From the NCBI GenBank assembly GCA_963716525.1, contig OY970315.1:310001-374000 (forward strand): a DNA stretch of 64,000 nucleotides, written 5' to 3'. Position 1 is the first letter of the stretch; each line of letters opens with the position of its first letter. Positions 8,728-18,189 of this stretch are shown here, piece by piece. The notes below the pieces were generated by a model, which did no database searches, was not told where the DNA came from, and saw only the letters and a list, made by a program, of their open reading frames with translations. This stretch comes from JBBREP01 sp963716525 (GTDB taxonomy: Bacteria > Actinomycetota > Acidimicrobiia > IMCC26256 > PALSA-610). A program made the position numbers and the translations under genes.

Positions 8728-10053
8728 CTACCAGCGGGTTTCGAGCGGAACCGCGAAGTGCTCGATGTACGGCCGGGCCGCGGCGCGGATCTCGGCCGCG
8801 TCGAGGCCCAACTGGTCGAGGTCGTAGATCACGCCGCCGTACTTGCCGCGCGGATGCTCGGCCATGAAGGTGTCCATCGCGGCGCGAGTGGCGCCGGAGA
8901 AGGCCAGACCCGCAACGGAGTAGATGCGCTCGACCATGGCGACGTCGTCGGCCATGAACTCGTCGAACTGCACGTCGATCGACCGGTCGGGCGGCGCGAG
9001 GTCGCGGTCGCGCACACATGCCGCGTAGAGATCGAGGATGCGGTCGCGCCAGTAGCGGGCGATCGCACGGACGTCGATCGGCGCGTCGTGGTTCGTGCGG
9101 GCCGAGTATGCGGCCATCGTGGCGAAGCTCGCGATCACCGCGACCGGATCTCGGTGCGTGAACACCAGCGTCGCGTCGGGGAACGCGTGCAGCACCGCCG
9201 GGATCTGCTCGAGGTGCTGCGGCGACTTGAGCACCCAGCGGGGCGCGCCTCGGCGGGTGCCCGCCCCTCGGGGCGCGAGCCGCAGGCGAGCGGGGGTGTT
9301 CGCGTGTTGGCATACCTGGAACATGCGGCGCAGGAACTCGTAGCTCGGGCGCTGGTCGTGCGCGCGGTAGTAGTCGCGCCAGCTCGGCAGGATGGCGGTG
9401 GTCTCGAACAGCATCGTCGAGGCGTCGATCGCGAGCAGCTGGATCTCCTCGTGCACGTGGTCGACGGTCATCTCGTGCATGCGGTGGAATTCGGGCATCA
9501 CCTCGTCGATGAACCAGATCCCGGCCGCGCAGCGCTCGCGCCGGCCGTCGGCCTGCGCGCCGCCGTCACCTTGCTCGGCCCGCGGCGGAACCGGTTCGAG
9601 GCTCTCCCAGTACGGAAGGCTGCGCAGCTCGCGGTCGGTGGCCATGAGGTTGTGCAGGTGCGTGGTGCCGGTGCGCGGCAGGCCGGCGATCACGATCGGC
9701 GCGGAGATCGGCTCGGCGAGCACGTCGGGATGGCGCGTCACGTAGTCGTGCGCGAGCAAACGGTTCGCCACGAGCTGCGTCACCTGCGTACGCGCGACGA
9801 GCCGGCCGGCCGCGCCGAGCCCGCCCTCGTGGTCGAGCGCGTCGAGGTACACGTGCAGCCGTTCGAGGAACCCGTCGCCGGCGCCGAGGTCGTGCAGACC
9901 GGCCTGCTGTCTCGCGTCCACGACGATCGCGTCCACGTCGAGTGCCATCGACGCGCCGAGTGCCGCCATGCCGTCGAGCATCTCGCGAGCGGCGGCGGAG
10001 AAGCGGGGCTCGGCGAGATCGTCGAGCCGGATAGCGGCAGGTCGGGAGTTCAC
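8728..10053 (-). CDS. sulfotransferase-family protein with repeat-derived insertion
   Basis: A 441-residue protein starting at GTG. It has the PAPS 5'-phosphosulfate loop of sulfotransferases (APIVIAGLPRTGTTHLHNLM, about residue 120) and the 3'-phosphate segment VLKSPQHLEQIPAVLHAFPD followed by VFTHRDPVAVIAS. This family of long bacterial sulfotransferases usually acts on small lipophilic or hydroxylated substrates; the target is unknown. Immediately before WVLKSPQHL the gene carries a 36-bp stretch (9263-9298) identical to the repeat unit found in tandem near 34.8 kb. It adds the residues ARLRLAPRG in a surface-loop position without breaking the frame. The gene is followed by Gfo/Idh, CoA-transferase and amidohydrolase genes on the same strand. 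Confidence 0.82.
   Translation of the reverse strand: MNSRPAAIRLDDLAEPRFSAAAREMLDGMAALGASMALDVDAIVVDARQQAGLHDLGAGDGFLERLHVYLDALDHEGGLGAAGRLVARTQVTQLVANRLLAHDYVTRHPDVLAEPISAPIVIAGLPRTGTTHLHNLMATDRELRSLPYWESLEPVPPRAEQGDGGAQADGRRERCAAGIWFIDEVMPEFHRMHEMTVDHVHEEIQLLAIDASTMLFETTAILPSWRDYYRAHDQRPSYEFLRRMFQVCQHANTPARLRLAPRGAGTRRGAPRWVLKSPQHLEQIPAVLHAFPDATLVFTHRDPVAVIASFATMAAYSARTNHDAPIDVRAIARYWRDRILDLYAACVRDRDLAPPDRSIDVQFDEFMADDVAMVERIYSVAGLAFSGATRAAMDTFMAEHPRGKYGGVIYDLDQLGLDAAEIRAAARPYIEHFAVPLETRW
9263..9298. repeat. single copy of the 42-bp GC-rich repeat inside the sulfotransferase gene
   Basis: These 36 bases, beginning GCCCCTCGGGGCGCGAG and ending GCAGGCGAGCGGGGGTG, match the unit of the tandem array at 34792-34956 base for base. 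The sulfotransferase frame is kept. Confidence 0.9.
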
Positions 10054-10068
10054 GCTGGCGGAGTGGGC

Positions 10069-11091
10069 TCAGACCGGTGTCGGTGCGCGCGGTTCGAGGC
10101 CGGCGGCGCGGTACACCGCGTCGATCACCCGCATGTTCGCCACTGCATCGTCGGGCCCGGTGAGCAGGTGCGAGCGGTCGCCGGCGATCGCCGCCGCGAA
10201 CGCGCCGAGCTGGTGCCAGTAGGTGGTGCGCTTGTCGGGCTCGTGGATGCTCGTGCGGCCGGTCGCCGTGCGGATCGACGCCCGGTGATAGATCGCCGGC
10301 TGCGTGACGTTGAAGCAGCGCAGCTCCCCCGCGTTGCCGGTGATACGCACGGTGATCCGCAGCCCGACGCCCGACCACAGCGCTGCGTGGATGCGGCCCC
10401 GCAGGCGCGTGTCGCCCCCGTCGTCGAAGTCGAGCTCGGCGCGGATCCACCGGTCGATCGTGGGTTGGCGGCGCAGCGTCTTCGCCGTCGCGCTCGCGAC
10501 CCGCGGCTCGCCCACACCCGCAGCCTGCGCGAACGTGCGCAGCTGGTGGATCGCGTAGCAACCGGTGTCCATGAGCGCGCCGCCGGCGAGGCGAGGGTCG
10601 AAACGGATGTCGTGCGGCAGCGGCAACGGGATACACATATACGTCTCGATGTTGCGCACCGGTCCGAGCTCGCCGCTCGCGACAATGGCACGGATGCGGT
10701 CGGCAAGCGGGTGGTAGCGCCAGTGGAACGCCTCCATCACCACCAATTCGGGATGGCGCGCCGCCACCGCGGCCACCGCCTCGGCCTCCTCGGCGTTCGC
10801 GGTGAACGGCTTCTCGCACAGCACGTGCTTGCCGGCCTCGAGCGCGGCGATCGTGTAGTGGCCGTGCAACCCGTTCGGCAGGGGGTTGTAGATCGCGTCG
10901 ATGTCGGGATCGGCGATCAGCTGGTCGTAGGAGTCGAGGACGCGCGCGACGCCGTGTTTCGTGGCGAACGCATGCGCCTTGGAGCGGTCACGTGCCGCCA
11001 CGGCCATCACTTCGACACCGTGCACCTCCCGTGCCGGTCTGATCAGCGCGCTCGGCGTGATGCGTGCCGCCCCGAGTGTGCCCAGGCGCAT
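10069..11091 (-). CDS. Gfo/Idh/MocA-family NAD(P)-dependent oxidoreductase
   Basis: A 340-residue dehydrogenase starting MRLGTLGAARITPSALIRPA, a Rossmann nucleotide-binding N-terminus typical of the glucose-fructose oxidoreductase family. The characteristic segment AIYNPLPNGLHGHYTIAALE and the CEKPFTANAEEAEAV motif (the E-K-P signature) lie near residues 70-110. The C-terminal half has the family's open beta-sheet domain. Substrates are usually sugars, inositols or related polyols; the one here cannot be told. It sits 15 bp from the sulfotransferase gene and 40 bp downstream of a CoA-transferase gene. The upstream in-frame extension has no family similarity and is excluded. Confidence 0.87.
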   Translation of the reverse strand: MRLGTLGAARITPSALIRPAREVHGVEVMAVAARDRSKAHAFATKHGVARVLDSYDQLIADPDIDAIYNPLPNGLHGHYTIAALEAGKHVLCEKPFTANAEEAEAVAAVAARHPELVVMEAFHWRYHPLADRIRAIVASGELGPVRNIETYMCIPLPLPHDIRFDPRLAGGALMDTGCYAIHQLRTFAQAAGVGEPRVASATAKTLRRQPTIDRWIRAELDFDDGGDTRLRGRIHAALWSGVGLRITVRITGNAGELRCFNVTQPAIYHRASIRTATGRTSIHEPDKRTTYWHQLGAFAAAIAGDRSHLLTGPDDAVANMRVIDAVYRAAGLEPRAPTPV

Positions 11092-11131
11092 CACGGCGCG
11101 CCACCTTCGGCGGCACGAAGCGATCGATCCG

Positions 11132-12379
11132 TCATCGAGCACCCCCGTGCACCACTTCGGCATCTCGCAGTGCGGCGATCCTCGCGTCGTCGTAGCCGAG
11201 CACGTCGCGCAACACCGCGTCGGTGTGCTCACCGGGCGTGGGCGCCATCGCCGGTGTGGGGAGCTCCTCACCAATCAGCTTCACCGGGAACGGCAGCTGC
11301 TCACAGTCGAGGCGGTCACGCCCGATCCACGGCAGGCGCTCGACGAACTGCGGGTCGTCGGCGATCGTCTTCGGTGTGTTCACCGGGGCCATCGGCGTGT
11401 TCGCGCGGTTGCCGAGCTCGATCCACTGCGCGCTCGTGCGGGTCTTGAACAGGTCGCGCAGCAGCACGTGGAGCTCCCGGTTCCCGCGTGCGTGGTCGGC
11501 GAACTGCTCGCCCGGCCAGCGCTCGAACCAGTCGGTGTGACCGACGGCCTCGCAGAAGTTCTTCCAGAACTCGCGCTCACTCGCCATGAAGAGCACGTGA
11601 CCGTCGGCCGTCTCGTACATCTGGTAGCGCACGCCCTCCTTCATGCCCGCGGTGCCCGGGGCCCGCCGTTCGTAGTTGTCGGACGCGTTGCCCGTGACCT
11701 CCGACTCCGGCCGTTCATAGGCCTTCCACGTCTCGATGCGGTACCAGTCGAAGTACGCGGCCGCGTCGGACTGCGCGATCTCCATGCACGCCCCCTCGCC
11801 CGTGGCGCGCGCCCGGATAATGGCGGCGAGGATCCCCAGCGAGCCGAACACCGGGCCGGCATGGATACCGATCGACGTGTGCTCGGGGATGTAGCAGAAG
11901 CCGTCGTCGTCGTAGGCCGGCGGCACCTGCCCGGCCCACGTGTCGTAGGCGATGCCGTGGCTCGGCATGTCCTTGTACGGCCCGGTCATGCCGTAGCCCG
12001 AGATCGTGCAGAACACGATCCGCGGGTTCACCTGCTTGAGGTCGTCGTAGCCGAGCCCGCGCTTCGCGAGCGCGCCGGGCCGCATCGCCTCGACGACCGC
12101 GTCGGCCCCGCGTACGAGATCCTTGTAGATCTCCGCGCCTTCGGGCTTGCGCAGGTCGATCGCGATCGAGTGCTTGCCGCGATGGATGTGGAGGTGCAGC
12201 AGCGAGTTGTTGTTGATGATCGGCCACGTCATGCGGCGGATGTAGTCACCTTGTGGCGGCTCCACCTTGATCACCTCGGCGCCGAGGTCGGCGAGATGGG
12301 TGGTGATCGCGCCCGGCCCGAGGAGCGCACTCTCGATGATTCGCACGCCGTCGAGCAGTCCCTGTCGCTTGTGGTCCAT
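11132..12379 (-). CDS. class III (CaiB/BaiF) CoA-transferase
   Basis: A 415-residue protein with the CaiB/BaiF beginning LLDGVRIIESALLGPGAITT and THLADLGAEVIKVEPPQGDY. The segment GKHSIAIDLRKPEGAEIYKD and the glycine-rich ISGYGMTGPYKD are also conserved in the family. Class III enzymes move CoA between carboxylic acids through an aspartyl-CoA intermediate and often serve degradation of carnitine, bile acids, steroids or aromatics. Neighbouring oxidoreductase and amidohydrolase genes fit a catabolic cluster, but the substrate is not indicated. Confidence 0.88.
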   Translation of the reverse strand: MDHKRQGLLDGVRIIESALLGPGAITTHLADLGAEVIKVEPPQGDYIRRMTWPIINNNSLLHLHIHRGKHSIAIDLRKPEGAEIYKDLVRGADAVVEAMRPGALAKRGLGYDDLKQVNPRIVFCTISGYGMTGPYKDMPSHGIAYDTWAGQVPPAYDDDGFCYIPEHTSIGIHAGPVFGSLGILAAIIRARATGEGACMEIAQSDAAAYFDWYRIETWKAYERPESEVTGNASDNYERRAPGTAGMKEGVRYQMYETADGHVLFMASEREFWKNFCEAVGHTDWFERWPGEQFADHARGNRELHVLLRDLFKTRTSAQWIELGNRANTPMAPVNTPKTIADDPQFVERLPWIGRDRLDCEQLPFPVKLIGEELPTPAMAPTPGEHTDAVLRDVLGYDDARIAALRDAEVVHGGAR

Positions 12380-12389
12380 CGTCGAGAAC

Positions 12390-13787
12390 CTAGAGGGAAG
12401 CGAGGCGACGGCGCAGTTCCTCCGCGGCGCCGGGCACCCACGTGCGCCGGGCGTCGGCCGCGGCCGCGTCGACCGACACGGGTTCGAGCCCGTAGAGCGC
12501 GCACACGTTCGCGCCGAGGATCATGTCCTTGACCTCGTCGGTGAGCGCCGGGTAGCCGTAGCGCTCCTGGTACGACGCAGGAATCGTGAACGCGCGGAAC
12601 GCATCGATCAGCGGTTGCGGCGAGCCGTACCACGTGGAGTCGGTGCCCCACACGATGCGCCGCGGCCCCAGCGCCCGGAGCAGCTTGCCGAGCACGTGCG
12701 CGGCCTCGTCGGGCCGGCGGGCGACGAGGTACCACGTGCTACCGAGTTCGGCGTAGACGTTCCCGCCGGGGCCGACGCCCGCCGCTGCGCAGCTCGCCAC
12801 GAGACGGTCGACGCCCTGGAGCGGCGCCTCAGCGTCGCGTTCGGTGGCGCCGTCGCCCGGGTACGGTCCCTCGGCGCCGTGCGGGTTGCGTTCGTACCCC
12901 GAGTGGTACACGACGAAGCTGATGTCGGGGAACCGCGCGGCTGCCGGGCCGACGTCGCGCGGCGACGCGGCCGCCACCGATGCCCCCGGCACCGGGCCGC
13001 CCAGGCCTTTGTGCGTCGCCACGACCGGCCTCGCCCCTTCGGTGGCGAGCGCGCGCACCCGTTCGAGAAACGGGATACCGATCTCGGGATCGTCGAGGAA
13101 CCAGCCGCCGGTGGGCGACGCCTCGGTGGGCGGGCCGTACAGCGTGTACACCTTCCAGCCCGACGGCCGCAGATGTGCCGCCCAGTCGACCATGCGCTCG
13201 AGTTCGCCGGCGATGTTCGGATGCACGATCGTGTGCGTGAGCACCCGTCCTGCGCCGGCATAGCGGTCGACGACCTCGCGCGCTGCCGCGATCTGCTCGT
13301 TCGTGAGCAGCCCGTCCGGCGGCGGGCCCGGCGTGGAGGTGAGCAGCGCCACGACCGTCTCGCTCTCACCGAACACGTGCGTGGCCCAGGCCGTGGCGTC
13401 GATGAGGCGCGGGTCGACGGTGCGCTCCCACCGATCCGGATCGACCATGTGCAGGAAGCCCGACAGCGCCCGCGCGCCCGCGCCCGCGAAGCGGCGGGCG
13501 TCGATCAGGTGCGTCTGCACATCGATGACGGGCCCGCGCCGGACGAAGGCATCATCGGCCGCGGCGGCATCGTGTGCCGCCTCGGGCGGCACCCGGTAGA
13601 AGCCACCTCCGTGCGCGGCGTCGATCGCCCGCAGGGTCGCCGCGGTGTCGCGCCGGTCGCCCGGCCCGTGGTGCGGTCGCGCGTCGGCCCGCAGCCCGTG
13701 AAGCGCACGCCGATCGCGGTCACACAGCGGGAGCGGCGCGAACTCGTCGGTGGACCGGGCGTCGAGCAGTGGCGCGCCCGGAAGCAT
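12390..13787 (-). CDS. amidohydrolase-2 family metal-dependent hydrolase
   Basis: A 465-residue TIM-barrel protein. The metal-binding segment near residue 95 reads VIDVQTHLID, a variant of the usual DxHxH. Later conserved blocks are GWKVYTLYG, VVATHKGLGG, ISFVVYHSGYE and the terminal RIVWGTDSTWYG, whose Asp corresponds to the catalytic Asp of the family. Amidohydrolase-2 proteins act as hydrolases or decarboxylases on aromatic or cyclic acids. The 10-bp gap to the CoA-transferase gene suggests cotranscription. The first 60 residues are poorly conserved, so a later start is possible. Confidence 0.8.
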   Translation of the reverse strand: MLPGAPLLDARSTDEFAPLPLCDRDRRALHGLRADARPHHGPGDRRDTAATLRAIDAAHGGGFYRVPPEAAHDAAAADDAFVRRGPVIDVQTHLIDARRFAGAGARALSGFLHMVDPDRWERTVDPRLIDATAWATHVFGESETVVALLTSTPGPPPDGLLTNEQIAAAREVVDRYAGAGRVLTHTIVHPNIAGELERMVDWAAHLRPSGWKVYTLYGPPTEASPTGGWFLDDPEIGIPFLERVRALATEGARPVVATHKGLGGPVPGASVAAASPRDVGPAAARFPDISFVVYHSGYERNPHGAEGPYPGDGATERDAEAPLQGVDRLVASCAAAGVGPGGNVYAELGSTWYLVARRPDEAAHVLGKLLRALGPRRIVWGTDSTWYGSPQPLIDAFRAFTIPASYQERYGYPALTDEVKDMILGANVCALYGLEPVSVDAAAADARRTWVPGAAEELRRRLASL

Positions 13788-13796
13788 GGCGCCGTT

Positions 13797-14324
13797 CTAC
13801 ACGCGACCGGCCCGCTCGTGCGCGAGCAGCCACTCCTTGACCGGAAGACCCCAGCCGAAGTGGTGCGGGGAACGGTCGGCGGCCACGACCCGGTGGCACG
13901 GCACGAACAGCGACGCGGCGTTGCGCGCGCAGATCTGCCCCGCGGCGCGGGCCCCGCGCGGCAGGTCGATGCGCTTGGCGAGCTCGCCGTAGCTGATCGG
14001 CTCACCCGGCGCGATGCGGCGCAGTTCGTCCCACCCGCGCTCGCGCACCGCCGTGGAGCGCTGCAGCACCGTCACCTCGTCGATCGTGCGGATGTCGCCG
14101 GTGAAGTACTCGGCGACGGCGTCGGTGATGTCGCCCAGCGTTGCGACCGGCGCGACCTCATTGGGGCGGATCGACGGATGGATCAGGACGGTGAGCCGTG
14201 CGACGTCGTCGGTGAAGCCCGACGCGAGCACGACACCATCGCGCGCGATCACCGTGAACGGTCCGGTGGGCGTGCGCCGGGTGGACGCGAACGCGCGGTC
14301 GTCGTGCTTCGTCGTTGTCGTCAT
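13797..14324 (-). CDS. ogt: methylated-DNA--protein-cysteine S-methyltransferase
   Basis: A 175-residue suicide repair protein that takes the methyl group from O6-methylguanine onto its own Cys. The active-site motif is VPCHRVVAADRSPHHFGWGL (PCHRV), preceded by the helix-turn-helix ICARNAASLF and the arginine-finger region. The start ATG (14322-14324) overlaps the stop of the upstream Ada/AlkA gene as ATGA, which fixes the start and indicates translational coupling. The two form an alkylation-damage repair operon. Confidence 0.93.
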   Translation of the reverse strand: MTTTTKHDDRAFASTRRTPTGPFTVIARDGVVLASGFTDDVARLTVLIHPSIRPNEVAPVATLGDITDAVAEYFTGDIRTIDEVTVLQRSTAVRERGWDELRRIAPGEPISYGELAKRIDLPRGARAAGQICARNAASLFVPCHRVVAADRSPHHFGWGLPVKEWLLAHERAGRV

Positions 14325-15787
14325 CGTTGACTTCCCTTCGCGAGTGATCGAACGAGCGTGGACCAGAGATGGAGGACCGCATAGCTGCGCCACGGCCGCC
14401 AGCCGGTTGCGTGATCGGCGAGCGCACGGGGCGCGTCGTCGATGCCGAGCAGCGCGGCGCCCTTGCGTACGCCGAGATCGCCGGGCAGGAACGCGTCGGA
14501 GTGGGCGAGCGCGCGCATCGCGAGATAGTCGGCGGTCCACGGTCCGATCCCAGGTTGGGCGAGCAACGCGGCGCGCATGGTGTCGCGGTCGCTTCCGCCG
14601 TCGAGTTCGATCGCGCCACCGTCGATCGCCTTGGCGACTCCCTGCACGGTGCGGATGCGGGCACCCGGCATGCCGATGCCCGCGAGGTCGGCACCGACGA
14701 GGTCGGCGGCGCTCGGGAACACCGAGCGCAGCTCGGGGTCGGCGAACGGCAACGGGGTACCGCAACGCTCCACGATGCGGCCCACGATCGTGCTCGCGCC
14801 CGTCACCGACACCTGCTGGCCCACGACGGCTCGCACCGCGATCTCGACGCCGTCGACCGAGCCGGGTACCCGCAGGCCCGGCTCGCGGCGCACGGCGGGC
14901 CGCAACTTCGGGTCGCGGCGCAGCGCCGTGGCGATCGCGATCGGATCGGCATCGAGGTCGAACAGCTGCCGCATCCGCGCGACTGCCGGCGCGAGATCGT
15001 GCACGTCGTGCAGGCGGAACGTCGCGTCGACGTGACGGTCGGCGACCGTACATCGCACCACACCGGGTCCGTGCGGCAGCCGCAACGTGCGCGCGTACGT
15101 GGTGCCGTCGGACGCCTCGACACCCCGCACGGCGCGCGCACCGAGAAATTCGAGCAGCGCGTGCCCCGCGAACGGCTCGCGAGCCGCGAGCCGTACGCGG
15201 ATCGTGCCGGGAGCGCTCGCGGTGCGACGGAAGTTGCTCCGCAGCTCGGTCGGCGTCGCCGCGTACACCTCGCGCACCGTGTCGTTGAACTGCCGGATGC
15301 TCGCAAAACCGGCGGCGAACGCGACATCGGCGAGCCGCATGTGGGTCGTCTCGATCAAGATGCGGGCGGTTTGTGCGCGCTGCGCCCGTGCGAGTGCGAG
15401 TGGCGGCGCACCGAGCTGCTCGTTGAGCACGCGGGTGAGGTGGCGCTCGCTGTAACCGAGGCGGCGCGCCAAACCGCCGACGCCGTCGCGATCGACCACA
15501 CCGTCGGCGATGAGCCGCACGGCGCGGGCAGCGACGTCACCGCGCACGTGCCATTCGGGTGAGCCCGGCACCGCGTCGGGCCGGCACCGCTTGCACGCGC
15601 GGAAGCCGCCGAGCTGGGCCGCCGCCGCACTGGGGAAGAAGCGGCAGTGCTCGGCGCGCGGCGTGATGGCGGGGCAGCTCGGGCGGCAGTAGACACGGGT
15701 GCTCGTGACGGCCACGTAGAACACACCGTCGAAGCGAGCATCACGCCCGGAACAGGCGCGGTAGCAGAGCTCGGCGTCACGATGCAT
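14321..15787 (-). CDS. Ada regulatory domain / AlkA 3-methyladenine DNA glycosylase fusion
   Basis: About 488 residues with three modules. Residues 1-80 are the Ada N-terminal zinc domain, with Cys residues in VYCRPSCPAI and FRACKRCRPD that accept methyl groups from phosphotriesters. Residues about 85-190 are an AraC-type helix-turn-helix (YSERHLTRVLNEQLGAPPLA). Residues about 200-480 are an AlkA glycosylase with the helix-hairpin-helix GIGPWTADYLAMRAL and the catalytic Asp region HSDAFLPGDLG. It should sense alkylated DNA, activate transcription, and excise alkylated bases. The start is taken at MHRDAELCYRACSG; another ATG lies six codons upstream. Confidence 0.92.
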   Translation of the reverse strand: MHRDAELCYRACSGRDARFDGVFYVAVTSTRVYCRPSCPAITPRAEHCRFFPSAAAAQLGGFRACKRCRPDAVPGSPEWHVRGDVAARAVRLIADGVVDRDGVGGLARRLGYSERHLTRVLNEQLGAPPLALARAQRAQTARILIETTHMRLADVAFAAGFASIRQFNDTVREVYAATPTELRSNFRRTASAPGTIRVRLAAREPFAGHALLEFLGARAVRGVEASDGTTYARTLRLPHGPGVVRCTVADRHVDATFRLHDVHDLAPAVARMRQLFDLDADPIAIATALRRDPKLRPAVRREPGLRVPGSVDGVEIAVRAVVGQQVSVTGASTIVGRIVERCGTPLPFADPELRSVFPSAADLVGADLAGIGMPGARIRTVQGVAKAIDGGAIELDGGSDRDTMRAALLAQPGIGPWTADYLAMRALAHSDAFLPGDLGVRKGAALLGIDDAPRALADHATGWRPWRSYAVLHLWSTLVRSLAKGSQR

Positions 15788-15859
15788 CGACTGCACGTGG
15801 AGCACTCTCGCGCAGACGTTCGATCCGGTCTAGCGGAAATCGGCCATGTGCGTGGCGCC

Positions 15860-17128
15860 TCAGGGCAGGGCCCGGGCGATGTCGGCGGCGTGGCGCTGGA
15901 TGCGCTCGACGGCCGTTGTGATCGCCCGCACTGCCGGCTCGCTGGCGAGCAGCGTGCGGTGCTCGACCCACACTGTGGACTCCGCAATGTGCTCGGCGCG
16001 CGGGCATGGCGTGAGCCGAGCGGCGACACGTGGGGCTCGGACCCGTGGCGGCAGCTCTTCGTGCCGGAACAGGGCGAGCGTGGTGAGGCTCGGGTAGCAC
16101 ACACCGAGTGGCACTCCTTCGGCCGCGAGCGCGGCCTCGAACGCGTACAACGGCAGACCGGCGAACTCGTCGCGGTCGTAGTGGAACACGAAGTGGTAGT
16201 AGCCCTGGGCATCGAGGCGCTCGTGCCGATGCTGGGCGTGCACGCCGCTGATTGCCGCGAGCTCGAGCGCGAGCATTGCAGCCCGTTCGTTGCGCAGCGC
16301 GAGCTGCTCCGAGTAGCGCCGGAGCTGCGCGGTGAGCACCGCGCCCTGCCATTCGGTCATGCGCATGTTGGACCCGTACGTGTCGTGGTGGTACGCGGCA
16401 CCGCCGGGTACGCGACCACAGTTGACGTAGCTCTCGGCCCGCTCGAGGAGGATCGGGTCGTTGCACAGCAGCACGCCGCCCTCCCCAGCGGTCAGCAGCT
16501 TCGTCTCCTGGAACGAGAAGCTGCCGAACGAGCCGAAGCTGCCGACGCCGCGCTCGCGCCAGCGGCTGCCGTGCGCATGCGCACAGTCCTCGATCAGATG
16601 GAGCCCCGCGTCCGAGCAGAACGCGAGCAGCGCGTCGAGATCGGTGGTGGCACCGGCGACGTGCACGACGATCACGGCCGTCGTGCGCTCGGTCACGGCG
16701 GCGGTCACGGCGTCGACGTCGATGCACAGGCTCTCGGCGTCGACGTCGACGACCACCGGCGTGGCGTTGACCGCGAGCACTGCCGTCGCGGTGGCGACGA
16801 ACGTGCAGGCTGGCACGATCACCTCGTCGCCGTCGCCCACGCCGCACGCCGCGAGCGCGGCTTCGAGCGCATGCGTGCCGTTCGTGACCGGGATCCCGTA
16901 CTCGGCGTTGTGATACGCGGCGAAGTCGCGCGCGAAGCGAGCGGCCGCGTCGCCGGTTCCGGACCACCAATGCCCGGAATCGAGCGCGGCGAGCAGCCGG
17001 GTGCGCTCGCCGTCGTCCCACTGCGGCCAGCGCGGCCAGGTATCCGTGTCGCACGTCGGCTCGCCACCGAGGATCGCAGGCAGGGAGGGCACGACCGCCA
17101 CGATAAGCACCGGTAGCGTCCGGTTCAT
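15860..17128 (-). CDS. DegT/DnrJ/EryC1-family aminotransferase
   Basis: About 420 residues of a PLP-dependent sugar aminotransferase. Seen are ALDSGHWWSGTG, the substrate/cofactor block VTNGTHALEAAL, the Asp of HLIEDCAHAHG, and the Schiff-base Lys in FQETKLLTAGEGG. Such enzymes make amino-sugars for surface glycans or natural products; some act on cyclitols (AHBA or inositol type). The start is uncertain: the ATG at 17128 overlaps the ATG of the divergent gene, while GTG codons at 17101 and 17092 give VAVVPSLPAILGGEP, the usual family beginning, and leave room for a promoter. Confidence 0.87.
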   Translation of the reverse strand: MNRTLPVLIVAVVPSLPAILGGEPTCDTDTWPRWPQWDDGERTRLLAALDSGHWWSGTGDAAARFARDFAAYHNAEYGIPVTNGTHALEAALAACGVGDGDEVIVPACTFVATATAVLAVNATPVVVDVDAESLCIDVDAVTAAVTERTTAVIVVHVAGATTDLDALLAFCSDAGLHLIEDCAHAHGSRWRERGVGSFGSFGSFSFQETKLLTAGEGGVLLCNDPILLERAESYVNCGRVPGGAAYHHDTYGSNMRMTEWQGAVLTAQLRRYSEQLALRNERAAMLALELAAISGVHAQHRHERLDAQGYYHFVFHYDRDEFAGLPLYAFEAALAAEGVPLGVCYPSLTTLALFRHEELPPRVRAPRVAARLTPCPRAEHIAESTVWVEHRTLLASEPAVRAITTAVERIQRHAADIARALP

Positions 17129-18189
17129 GTTCAAAGTGATCCAGTGGAGCACGGGCAACGTGGGCCGTCACGCGGTTCGGCTCATCGCACACCACCCCGA
17201 GCTCGACCTCGTGGGCCTGTGGGTGCACGGCGCCGACAAGGCGGGCCGCGACGCGGGCGAGCTCGCCGGTATCGAGCATCTCGGCGTGGCGGCTACCAAC
17301 GATGCCGATGCGCTGCTCGCGCTCGATGCCGACTGCGTCTGCTACACGGCCACCGCCGACCTACGACCGGCCGAGGCGATCGCCGATCTCACGCGCATCG
17401 CCCAGTCGGGGAAGCACATCGTGTCGAGTTCGGTCGTGCCGCTCGTCTACCCGCCGCATGTGCCCGACAGCATGCCGCGCGCCGCTGGAGCGGGCGTGCC
17501 TCGACGCCGGCGTGGCGTGCTTCACCTCGGGGATCGACCCGGGCTGGGCGAACGACCTGCTGCCGATCGCGCTCAGCGGCCAGTGCGAGTCGATCGAGCA
17601 CATCCGCATGATGGAGATCGTGAACTACGCCACGTACGCGCAACCCACGGCGCTGTTCGACACGATGGGTTTCGGCGCCGCGCTCGACCGCACGCCGTTG
17701 CTGCTGGTGCCGGGTGTGCTCACGTTCGCGTGGGGTGGCGTGGTGAAGCAGGTCGCGGCCGCGCTCGGCGCGGAGATCGACGAGATCACCGAGACGTTCG
17801 AGAAGCGCCCGGCGGCGCGCGACATCGACCTCGGCTTCGGCGTGGTCCGCGAAGGCACGATGGCCGCGCTGCGCTTCGAGGTGCAGGGCCGGATCGACGG
17901 CACCGAACGGATCGTGCTCGAGCACGTGACCCGGCTCGCCGACGACCTCGCCCCTGACTGGCCGCAGCCCGTCGGCCACAGCGGCTACCGCGTGATCGTG
18001 AGCGGCTCTCCCACCTACACGCTCGACCTGCAGATGATGGGTGCCGACGGCGACCACAACACTGCGGGCCTCGTGGGCACGGCCGCACGCCTCGTGAACG
18101 CGATTCCGGCTGTCTGCTCGGCCCGACCCGGCCTGTTCCGCGCGATCGATCTGCCGCTCGTGTCAGGCCGCGGCCTCCTGCAGCACTAG
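17127..18189 (+). CDS. DapB-like NAD(P)-dependent reductase (one frameshift)
   Basis: About 353 residues after removing one base. The N-terminus MFKVIQWSTGNVGRHAVRLI is the Rossmann motif of the dihydrodipicolinate-reductase-like family. From about 17480 the reading moves one frame and continues as RAPLERACLDAGVACFTSGI then DPGWANDLLPIALSGQCESI. An extra C in ATGCCGCG at 17472-17479 explains the shift. Family members include reductases and amine dehydrogenases acting on diverse small molecules; the true substrate is unknown. The 3' end overlaps the convergent acyltransferase gene by 27 bp. Confidence 0.8.

Noticed and set aside
6994..11448. A plus-strand open frame of nearly 1,500 codons
   Set aside because: It is antisense to the acyltransferase, sulfotransferase, Gfo/Idh and CoA-transferase genes, is rich in Arg, His and Glu, and shows no domain. 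It is a by-product of high GC at third positions.
17001..18189. True pseudogene status for the DapB-like gene (and likewise ABC, fumarase, nadD, P450, pcs)
   Set aside because: Catalytic regions on both sides of each break are conserved and the breaks share one sequence context, which favours sequence error over decay.
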